12,055 bases of DNA from Candidatus Zhuqueibacterota bacterium 4484_188 (GTDB lineage: Bacteria; Calditrichota; Calditrichia; RBG-13-44-9), in assembly GCA_002049825.1 (NCBI GenBank), contig MVCZ01000096.1, positions 1 to 12,055 on the forward strand, read 5' to 3'. Positions 6,658 through 12,055 of the stretch are shown here, piece after piece. Under the pieces are notes generated by a model, which was given only the letters and a program-made list of their open reading frames with translations, did not search any database and had not been told where the DNA came from. The position numbers and the translations under genes are program-made. How positions within the stretch are numbered: position 1 is the first letter of the stretch; the number at the start of each line of letters is the position of its first letter.

Positions 6658-7404
6658 CTACAGGTTCTGGGAATATTTTTCCAGGGAAATTATCAGGTCA
6701 GGTAAAATTTTGTCGGCTGGTCCCGCAAGAAGTTCGTCCGCAGCATCGGTTAACGGTGTGGTGTCGGTGTTGATTTCCACCACATAGGCACCATTTCCCT
6801 TTGCCATAAAAGGCAACGAAGCCGCCGGTTCAACCAGCGAAGAGGTCCCGATTGAAAAGAAAACTTCGCATCCCATCGAAACTTCCTGTGCTTTTAAAAT
6901 TTCATGTTTGGGCAACATCTCACCAAACCAAACTACATCCGGTCGAATTAAACCGTTACATTTTTTACAACTTGGAATTCCCCCTTTCAACGAAATCTCC
7001 CCGGTATACGGTTCGCCGCAATTGGCACATTTATTACGCATAATATTCCCATGAAGTTCAATCACTTTTTGACTACCGGCTTTCTGGTGAAGATTATCAA
7101 CATTTTGTGTGATGAGGAAAAAATCGTGGAAGCGTTTCTCCAAATCAACCAACGCATAATGCGCCAGGTTAGGACGGACATTTTTTATCAATTTACGCCG
7201 CCAGTCGTACCACTCCCATACCAATTCCGGGTTTCGGGAGAATGCTTCAAAGTTCGCCAGTTCCTGGGGACGGAATTTTTTCCACAACCCACCTTCACCG
7301 CGAAAAGTCGGAACACCACTGGCGGCAGATACACCGGCGCCGGTTAAAACCACCACATTGTATGCTACAGACAACCGCTTTAAAAGACGATTACTAAACT
7401 CCAT
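6658..7404 (-). CDS. cobB: Sir2-family NAD-dependent protein deacylase (class III, SIRT5/CobB-like)
   Basis: Removes acyl groups from lysine using NAD+, giving O-acyl-ADP-ribose and nicotinamide. Seen in order: GAGVSAASG (22-30), PTFRGEGGLW, the acyl-pocket signature Tyr66-x-x-Arg69 (YDWR), TQNVDNLHQKAG (99-110), catalytic His118 (ELHGN), the zinc ligands Cys126, Cys129, Cys146 and Cys149 in two CxxC pairs, RPDVVWFGE (154-161) and GTSSLVEPAA. The Tyr/Arg pair and RPDVVWFGE place it in class III, which prefers succinyl, malonyl or glutaryl lysine; preference is inferred. 248 residues, full length. The start is supported by AAAGGA 8 nt upstream and by a promoter at 7431-7459. It appears to lead a transcript with the TPR/RlpA gene. 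Confidence 0.95.
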   Translation of the reverse strand: MEFSNRLLKRLSVAYNVVVLTGAGVSAASGVPTFRGEGGLWKKFRPQELANFEAFSRNPELVWEWYDWRRKLIKNVRPNLAHYALVDLEKRFHDFFLITQNVDNLHQKAGSQKVIELHGNIMRNKCANCGEPYTGEISLKGGIPSCKKCNGLIRPDVVWFGEMLPKHEILKAQEVSMGCEVFFSIGTSSLVEPAASLPFMAKGNGAYVVEINTDTTPLTDAADELLAGPADKILPDLIISLEKYSQNL

Positions 7405-7430
7405 TTTTTCATTCCTTTATCATCTAAACT

Positions 7431-7459
7431 AAATTAATAAGACCCATGAAAGGTGTCAA
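7431..7459 (-). promoter_or_regulatory. sigma70-type promoter for the sirtuin gene
   Basis: A perfect -35 TTGACA (7459-7454), 17-nt spacer and TAATTT (7436-7431) on the minus strand. The -10 is weak (3/6). Expected start is near 7424, giving a leader of about 20 nt containing the AAAGGA ribosome-binding site. The rest of 7405-7618 shows nothing else I can assign. Confidence 0.5.
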
Positions 7460-7618
7460 GGTATTAATTTATGACCGTTTTTATTTTGAATAATTTTTCC
7501 ACTTACGCTCTGGCAAATGCCGGTAACCAGGGAGTCTCCCAGTAAGGAATTATTCAAGCAGAATTGCTAAATCGCTGAATCGGGGTCAGTACCCATTTAC
7601 CGGAATATTAGCAAAACA

Positions 7619-7806
7619 TTATTTTATCAGGGTTAATTTTCTACTCAGGTGAAAATTGGAACCCTGCAGGCTAAAAACATAAGTACCGCTGGCGACTTCT
7701 TGTCCCCTAAAAACAAAGTACGCACCGGGCGTCCTAATAAATCAAAAACGGAGAGCCGGCCAACCTGACGCTTCTTTGCCTAAAAACAAAGTACGCACCG
7801 GACGTC
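7619..7806 (-). pseudogene. out-of-frame tail of the BNR protein: type IX sorting domain remnant
   Basis: Beyond the premature stop the minus strand still encodes the rest of a Por/type IX sorting tail. Ignoring the 26-bp duplication at 7881-7932, the frame reads FNNTTVISYFLPNNT, RIRLSVFDLLGRPVRTLFLG and KEASGW. It then crosses a 54-bp copied segment that contains a stop. In the same frame it resumes RGQEVASGTYVFSLQG and ends SRKLTLIK at TAA (7621-7619). This is the canonical order of such tails (NPFNP, then VFD.LGR.V.TL, then VASG.Y.., then K..L.K). The middle WDG-type segment between GW and GQ has apparently been replaced by the copied 54 bp. The sorting signal would be needed for secretion and surface attachment. 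Confidence 0.75.
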
Positions 7807-7832
7807 CTAATAAATCAAAAACGGAGAGCCGG
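7706..7832. repeat. 54-bp imperfect direct repeat in the BNR gene tail
   Basis: Copy A 7706-7759 and copy B 7779-7832 are identical except for one base (GGGCGTCC against GGACGTCC), with a 19-bp spacer, so the offset is 73 bp. Copy B is in the correct frame for the sorting tail (FDLLGRPVRTLFL); copy A is read in another frame and brings a stop. Confidence 0.95.
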
Positions 7833-10248
7833 ATTCTGGTATTGTTAGGCAGAAAGTAGGAAATAACCGTGGTATTGTTAAATGGGTTGGGAAAATTCTG
7901 AGAAAGAATGGGTTGGGAAAATTCTGAGAAAGCTGATACTCACTTATTGTCGGATTCTGGTCATTTCTATTTAAAGCGGTAATATTCATCAAATCAATTT
8001 GGTACATCGACCTGCCATGAGTGGCGGCAGAAAGTTTCCGGGTAGGCTGATGAAATACCATGTCCATTACCACTGAATTCGGCAGGTTGTTGCCCAACAT
8101 CTGCCAGGAAGTTCCATTGTCATTTGTATAATACACCCCCACATCCGAACCAATATAATAAACTGTCGGCTGGTCGGGATCGAACAAAACGACGTTAATC
8201 GGCGCCTGAGGCAAATTCCCGGTAATGTCGGTCCAGGTATGTCCCCGGTCGGTCGTTTTATAAATACAGCCGTTATAGGAATTGTATCTATAGCCCGAAT
8301 AGGTAACCAGGGCAACACTGTCGTTTGCCGGGTGTACCGCAACCCTAGTGACCCAGTGATTAGGCAGCTGGTTAGAGACTTTCCTCCAATTTGTACCGTA
8401 ATTTTCGGTGATCCACACATTCCCGTCATCGGTTCCGGCATAAATCAGGTTTGAATTGGATGGAGCAACAGCGATGGTGGTAATGGTACCAAAACTGTTG
8501 CTCCCGTGTGATCCATTGGATAAATCGTTGCTGATGGCTGTCCAGTTACCGGCTGCATTTGTTGTCCGGTACAAGCGGTAAGTACCATAGTAAAGTGTAT
8601 TATGATTGTTAGGATCCATAACTACCGGTGTACTCCAGTTTGTCCGGTCTCCGGAACTAATGCCATTTGTTGCTCCGGAAAAATAGGTCCCGCCGTTGGT
8701 CGACTTTTTCAGTCCGCCCCACTGGTATTCAGCGTAAATCACGTTGGGATTGGTCGGATCGACGATGACGTAAAAACCGTCCCCGCCCAGGATATTTTGC
8801 CAGTCGTTCCATTGTCCGGTGAGCGTTCTGAGTGTCCCGTTGTCCTGGGTTCCGCCATAGAGCCGCTGGGGGTTGTTGTAATCAACTGCTGCAGCGTAAA
8901 ATTGACTGAGTGGCAAATTCAGCACTTTACTGAAAGAATTACCGCCATTCTGGGAAAGGAAAATACCCCCGTCGTTCCCGATGATCACCCTGGCGCTGTT
9001 ATTTGGATTCACCCAGATAGCATGATGATCCACGTGAGTAGACCAGGCGATGCTTGACCAGGAAGCGCCACCATTGGTCGATTTGTACAGATCGACACCC
9101 AGCGCGTAAACTATGTTCGGATTTCCGGGGTCCACATACACCTGACCGAAATACCAGCCATAAGAACCAAAAACAGAGCTCAGGGCGGCGTCATTTACCC
9201 GAACCCAGTTCTGCCCCCCGTTGGTTGTTTTGTAAAGCCCCTTAAAATAGCCGGGATGATCGGCATAAATGGCGTACAAAATATCCGGATTGCTTTGTGA
9301 GAGGGTGAGTCCGATTCTGCCGTTGGTGGATGAATTTGCCGGCAGACCATTTGCGCCGGTTAATTGAGTCCAGGTATTTCCGCCGTCGGTTGATTTATAA
9401 ATGCCGCTGGTAATACCGCCGGCAATTCTCTCCCAGGGGCGGCGAATCCGCTCCCACATTGCCGCGTAAACAATATCGGGATTCGCCGGGTTAATCACTA
9501 CATCGATTCCGGCAGTTGAGTCGGAGACAAACAAAACCTGCTGCCAGGTATTTCCCCCGTCGTATGAACGGTAAATGCCGCGCTCAGGATTTTTCCCGAA
9601 CAGTAATCCGGTTGCCGCAACAAAAAGAGTGTCGGAATGCAGGGGATCAATTGCGATTCGTGCGATGTAATAAGATTGCGGCAAACCGATAAACTGCCAG
9701 GAATTACCGCTGTTGGTTGTTTTATAAATACCGGTACCCGGGTATGAATCACCACTGGCATTTGCTTCGCCGGTGCCTACATAAACCGTGTTCGGGTCGC
9801 CGGGATCGACGGCAATAGCGCCAATCGAAAGACTGGGAGCAAAATCGAACACCGGAACCCATTCTCCTCCCCCGTTGTCCGATTTCCACACTCCACCGTC
9901 GGCGGCACCTGCCCAGATTTTTTGCGGCTGAGCCGGGTGGACAGAGAGCGCGGTTATTCTTCCGCCAATATTGGTAGGACCTGCCGGGGTCCAATATAAA
10001 TTTTCACTCAGGGCATAAGTACGGAATAATTGTGCCTGTTGTTGCGCTGCCCGCCAGGCTTCCAAATTCATCTGTTTCTCCGGATAACTGCGCTGAATGT
10101 AAAACCAGTCATTTGGCTTTTTTTGTGTCTCGCTAACTGATTCTGCTTCATTAACCGGCTTTAAAAGATTTGTATTTCTCAAAACATCCCGGACGAAAAA
10201 CAGCCCGATGAGAAGAACAAAAGCGAGAAAATAGATGGTCGATCTCAT
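7807..10248 (-). CDS. secreted Asp-box (BNR) repeat beta-propeller protein with broken type IX sorting tail
   Basis: Large sortilin/VPS10-like or sialidase-like beta-propeller protein, probably exported across the inner membrane by Sec and the outer membrane by the type IX system. Function unknown: such proteins bind or process surface glycans or act in adhesion. Seen: an N-terminal hydrophobic segment (IYFLAFVLLIGLFFV), then at least twelve Asp-box motifs such as SYDGGNTW, STDGGNTW, TTNGGQNW, TTDRGHTW and TNDNGTSW spaced roughly 40-80 residues, each preceded by strands like DPGDPNTVYVGTG. The sorting tail begins SEYQLSQNFPNPF and is then frame-shifted by a 26-bp duplication into about 35 nonsense residues. 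I prefer the ATG at 10248 (MRSTIYFL): it has a GGAAGGGG ribosome-binding site 8 nt upstream, whereas the ATG at 10266 has none and would add MEGVNK. Confidence 0.88.
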   Translation of the reverse strand: MRSTIYFLAFVLLIGLFFVRDVLRNTNLLKPVNEAESVSETQKKPNDWFYIQRSYPEKQMNLEAWRAAQQQAQLFRTYALSENLYWTPAGPTNIGGRITALSVHPAQPQKIWAGAADGGVWKSDNGGGEWVPVFDFAPSLSIGAIAVDPGDPNTVYVGTGEANASGDSYPGTGIYKTTNSGNSWQFIGLPQSYYIARIAIDPLHSDTLFVAATGLLFGKNPERGIYRSYDGGNTWQQVLFVSDSTAGIDVVINPANPDIVYAAMWERIRRPWERIAGGITSGIYKSTDGGNTWTQLTGANGLPANSSTNGRIGLTLSQSNPDILYAIYADHPGYFKGLYKTTNGGQNWVRVNDAALSSVFGSYGWYFGQVYVDPGNPNIVYALGVDLYKSTNGGASWSSIAWSTHVDHHAIWVNPNNSARVIIGNDGGIFLSQNGGNSFSKVLNLPLSQFYAAAVDYNNPQRLYGGTQDNGTLRTLTGQWNDWQNILGGDGFYVIVDPTNPNVIYAEYQWGGLKKSTNGGTYFSGATNGISSGDRTNWSTPVVMDPNNHNTLYYGTYRLYRTTNAAGNWTAISNDLSNGSHGSNSFGTITTIAVAPSNSNLIYAGTDDGNVWITENYGTNWRKVSNQLPNHWVTRVAVHPANDSVALVTYSGYRYNSYNGCIYKTTDRGHTWTDITGNLPQAPINVVLFDPDQPTVYYIGSDVGVYYTNDNGTSWQMLGNNLPNSVVMDMVFHQPTRKLSAATHGRSMYQIDLMNITALNRNDQNPTISEYQLSQNFPNPFFLRIFPTHLTIPRLFPTFCLTIPESGSPFLIY
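7881..7932. repeat. exact 26-bp tandem duplication in the BNR gene
   Basis: 7881-7906 and 7907-7932 are identical (each begins AATGGGTTGGG and ends CTGAGAAAG on the plus strand) with no spacer. The unit encodes the SQNFPNP core of the type IX sorting tail. Removing one copy restores the frame into FNNTTVISYFLP. The length is the same as the duplication in pdxS, though the sequences are unrelated. Confidence 0.97.
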
Positions 10249-10256
10249 TTTATTGA

Positions 10257-10264
10257 CCCCTTCC
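10257..10264 (-). promoter_or_regulatory. ribosome-binding site deciding the BNR protein start
   Basis: GGAAGGGG on the minus strand, 8 nt before the ATG at 10248-10246. It lies inside the longer reading from 10266, so the longer start is unlikely. Confidence 0.65.
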
Positions 10265-10385
10265 ATTTGACTGAATGCTCAAAGAATGGTAAGTCGTTCT
10301 GAAAATACCTGTTGTGTGGCGGCGATATGTCTTACAAAAGAGAAACAGCAAGACACTTTCGACTTTATGAAACCGGGCGAACCGC

Positions 10386-10979
10386 TTAAAATGATTTCCT
10401 GGATTTCAACGCCTTACCTAACGTTAGTTCATCCACAAATTCCAGGTTGCTACCTAACGGAATGCCACGCGCTAACCGGGTGATTTTAACGCCTAACGGT
10501 TTCATTAACCGGGACAGGTAAATGCTGGTTGCTTCACCCTCGGTGCTGGAATTAAGCGCTAAAATTACCTCTTCCACATTTTCCAGGCGTTCCAATAATT
10601 CTTTAATGTGCAGGTCTTCCGGGCCAATGCCGTCCAGGGGCGAAATAACACCACCAAGCACGTGGTAGAGTCCGTGGTATTCGTTTGTTTTTTCAATCAT
10701 CATAATATTGGAAGCGTCCTCTACCACACAAATTTGTCGTTGATTACGGTTCCGGTCTTCACAAATGGAACAGATTTCTTTTTCGGTAAAATTAAAACAA
10801 TTCCGGCACAAATGAATATTCTCTTTTACATGCAGAATCGCTTCGGCAAAAGTTGTCGCTTCTTCGGGCGAGCTGTGCAGGACATGAAGCGCCAGGCGCA
10901 TCGCCGTTTTTTTACCGATTCCGGGAAGACGCCGGAATTCTTCGACTAAGTTTTGTAGCGCGTGCGGAAGTGTGTACAT
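10386..10979 (-). CDS. recR: recombination mediator RecR
   Basis: RecR forms a ring-shaped clamp and, with RecO (and RecF), loads RecA on SSB-coated single-stranded DNA at gaps. Seen: helix-hairpin-helix LPGIGKKTA (18-26), a four-Cys zinc finger with Cys58, Cys61, Cys70 and Cys73, the Toprim domain starting ICVVEDASNIMMIE (83-96), GVISPLDGIGPEDL with its acidic residues, and the C-terminal TRLARGIPLGSNLEFVDELTLGKAL. At 197 residues it is full length and shows no damage. It starts 9 nt after the ybaB stop, so it is very likely co-transcribed and coupled; its own Shine-Dalgarno is weak. dnaX-ybaB-recR is a conserved neighbourhood in many bacteria. Confidence 0.97.
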   Translation of the reverse strand: MYTLPHALQNLVEEFRRLPGIGKKTAMRLALHVLHSSPEEATTFAEAILHVKENIHLCRNCFNFTEKEICSICEDRNRNQRQICVVEDASNIMMIEKTNEYHGLYHVLGGVISPLDGIGPEDLHIKELLERLENVEEVILALNSSTEGEATSIYLSRLMKPLGVKITRLARGIPLGSNLEFVDELTLGKALKSRKSF

Positions 10980-10988
10980 AGGCTGGTC

Positions 10989-11324
10989 TTAAAAATTCGG
11001 TAAATTCAGGTTTCCCGGAAGATTCCCCATCATTCCGCCGGTAACTTTTCCCATTTCTTCCTCGGCTCGATGCTGCGCGTTTTCCAGTGCCTGGTTCACC
11101 GCCGCGGCAACCAAATCTTCCAGCATCTCTTTATCTTCCGGGTCGATTACTTCCGGTTCAATTTTGACATCTAAAATCTGGTTCTTGCAGTTTGCAACCA
11201 CTTTTACCATTCCCCCGCCGGAGGAACCCTCGACGGTAATATTTGCCAATTCCGCCTGAACGCGGGCTAATTCCGCCTGCATTTTTTGCGCTTGCTTCAA
11301 TAACTGGTTCATTCCACCTTTCAT
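10989..11324 (-). CDS. ybaB: YbaB/EbfC nucleoid-associated protein
   Basis: Small DNA-binding dimer that coats and organises the nucleoid. Seen: the N-terminal amphipathic helix MNQLLKQAQKMQAELARVQAEL, the conserved VEGSSGGGMVKVVANCKNQILDVKIEPEVI core, and ALENAQHRAEEEMGKVTGGM, with a Gly/Asn/Pro-rich tail. 111 residues is normal for the family. The ATG at 11324 is chosen because AGAGG precedes it by about 8 nt; a second ATG at 11312 would also give a plausible protein (MNQLL) with an AAAGGTGG too close to it. Between dnaX and recR, as in many genomes. Confidence 0.95.
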   Translation of the reverse strand: MKGGMNQLLKQAQKMQAELARVQAELANITVEGSSGGGMVKVVANCKNQILDVKIEPEVIDPEDKEMLEDLVAAAVNQALENAQHRAEEEMGKVTGGMMGNLPGNLNLPNF

Positions 11325-11382
11325 ACTGTTGCCTCTTCTTGATAAATTCTTTTCCTCTTAAAATTTTAGTTTTTATATCGAA

Positions 11383-11445
11383 GGCAGCGACGAACCAGAC
11401 CCAGGATTCGCTTGTAATCTGTAAAACCCGACCTTGCCCGCTACC
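11383..11445 (-). other. possible structured segment between dnaX and ybaB, unassigned
   Basis: GGTAGCGG (11445-11438) can pair with TCGCTGCC (11390-11383) over 8 bp including two G-T pairs, enclosing 47 nt, in an otherwise AT-rich 125-bp gap. It is not a tRNA (no TTCGA-type T-arm in position) and does not match the SRP RNA core (no GGAA tetraloop). It might be a leader structure or nothing. Confidence 0.25.
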
Positions 11446-11449
11446 CCGA

Positions 11450-12055
11450 TTAGTGAATATTAGATTTGTTTAAATCTTCCAGACCAAATGTTTCGATAAT
11501 TTTATTCAAAATGGGTTCTTTACTTTTAATATCTTCTAAAATTTCCTCCGGTGTGCGAGGTTCTTTTTTTATCCCTTCCGCTTCAAAATCTATCGATTTA
11601 AACCCGACTTTCATCGGGAAACCCAACACATCCTTTAACACTCCCTCCACATATTTCTTTTGATTTTCCACATGCTCCCGGTGAAAACTGGCGTGTGTAT
11701 CGTACGCCAGGATTAACTGATTCTTTTCCACGGCGTAGGGAATTCCCTCCTGTAAAAACGAACCCAGGGCAATTTTCTCCGCCATCACTTTCTCGACCAC
11801 CAAATTCCATTTTTCTTTAATTCTATCGGGGTCAAGGGTTGTTCCGGTTTTCTCCTTTTCCACCGTGTGTGAGGGGGAAGACTGTGGCAGGTCTTGCAAC
11901 CCGGCTAACTTTTTTTTCAATTGACTGAAATCTTCGCCAATACTGCCGGACTCTTCTCAACCGGCGGTTGCTTCTGAATTTTTTCTTCCTTCATCGAGGC
12001 TGCCTTAACCGGTGCAGGGCTGCCAACTGCTGATTGCTTGTTAATTTGCGGGGGA
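11450..12055 (-). CDS. dnaX: DNA polymerase III subunit gamma/tau, C-terminal part, with an apparent frame change (5' end outside window)
   Basis: DnaX is the clamp-loader ATPase of the replisome; only its linker and C-terminal region are here. The linker, from 12054 on the minus strand, is Pro/Ala/Lys/Gln-rich (INKQSAVGSPAPVKAAS, then EEKIQKQPPVEKSP) and in that frame stops at TGA 11919-11917. The C-terminal region lies in the -1 frame, open from a TGA at 11959-11957 and running to TAA at 11450-11452. It contains DFSQLKKKLAGLQ, IKEKWNLVVEKVMAEK, LGSFLQEGIPYAVEKNQLILAY, FHREHVENQKKYVEG and EEILEDIKSKEPIL, the recognisable DnaX domain beyond the linker. The frames must therefore switch between 11956 and 11920. 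A single-base indel (real or sequencing) is the simplest reason; see the finding on a slippery site. The domain organisation and position before ybaB-recR make the identity secure. Confidence 0.88.
11888..11915 (-). promoter_or_regulatory. candidate -1 frameshift signal in dnaX (A AAA AAG plus hairpin)
   Basis: In the frame of the C-terminal domain the heptamer A AAA AAG (11915-11909, within a run of eight A) is followed by a 5-nt spacer and a small hairpin, CGGGT (11903-11899) with ACCTG (11892-11888), loop TGCAAG, one G-T pair. A -1 slip here would add 25 codons and stop at TGA 11834-11832. The heptamer is the same as the known E. coli dnaX slippery site. The stem is short and no upstream Shine-Dalgarno stimulator is visible. 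Confidence 0.35.

Noticed and set aside
8602..9057. plus-strand open frame opposite the BNR gene
   Set aside because: It is the antisense of Asp-box repeats; the BNR reading explains the sequence, with repeated motifs and strand patterns.
10267..10385. promoter or terminator in the recR-BNR gap
   Set aside because: A TGTCTT/AAGACA inverted repeat and weak TTG-type boxes are present, but none has convincing spacing, GC-rich stem or T-tract.
11383..11445. tRNA or SRP RNA gene
   Set aside because: No cloverleaf with a TTCGA-type T-loop can be drawn, the length is 63 nt, and the conserved SRP GGAA loop core is absent.

Overview
This window is a co-oriented stretch of chromosome in which every gene I can support lies on the minus strand. 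Reading 5'->3' on that strand (right to left in coordinates) the order is dnaX (3' part) - ybaB - recR - a large secreted Asp-box (BNR) repeat protein - a sirtuin - a TPR protein fused in frame to an RlpA-type lipoprotein - thioredoxin - engB - serA - pdxS - pdxT (partial). The Asp-box protein ends in the start of a type IX secretion (Por) sorting tail. That tail, RlpA, the DXP-independent PdxST route to vitamin B6 and a moderately AT-rich composition suggest a member of the FCB superphylum (Bacteroidota/Ignavibacteria/Calditrichota-like). The exact lineage is inference.

Right part (10386-12055): dnaX-ybaB-recR is the widely conserved replication/recombination cluster. Middle (7405-10266): the secreted BNR protein, whose 3' end is scrambled by duplications. 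3464-7404: the sirtuin with a good sigma70-type promoter, the TPR/RlpA fusion whose last 13 residues are encoded by a dispersed palindromic repeat, then a thioredoxin lacking its C-terminus. 1792-3467: engB and a short serA with its own promoter and terminator. 1309-1791: a non-coding region with an array of six hairpins. 1-1308: pdxS-pdxT, with pdxS broken near its 3' end.

The most striking property is a concentration of lesions at gene 3' ends. pdxS and the BNR gene each carry an exact 26-bp tandem duplication that shifts the frame. pdxS also lacks about 86 bp just downstream, and the BNR tail has a 54-bp direct repeat. Thioredoxin lacks its last ~25 residues, RlpA ends in a repeat, and dnaX changes frame in its linker. 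Two independent duplications of identical length suggest unmerged assembly overlaps as readily as biology, so raw reads should decide before any is called a pseudogene. I found no CRISPR array, transposase, tRNA, rRNA or recognisable riboswitch, and no convincing new multi-gene system. The items most worth a second look are the hairpin array, the repeat-derived RlpA C-terminus, and a possible dnaX programmed-frameshift signal.
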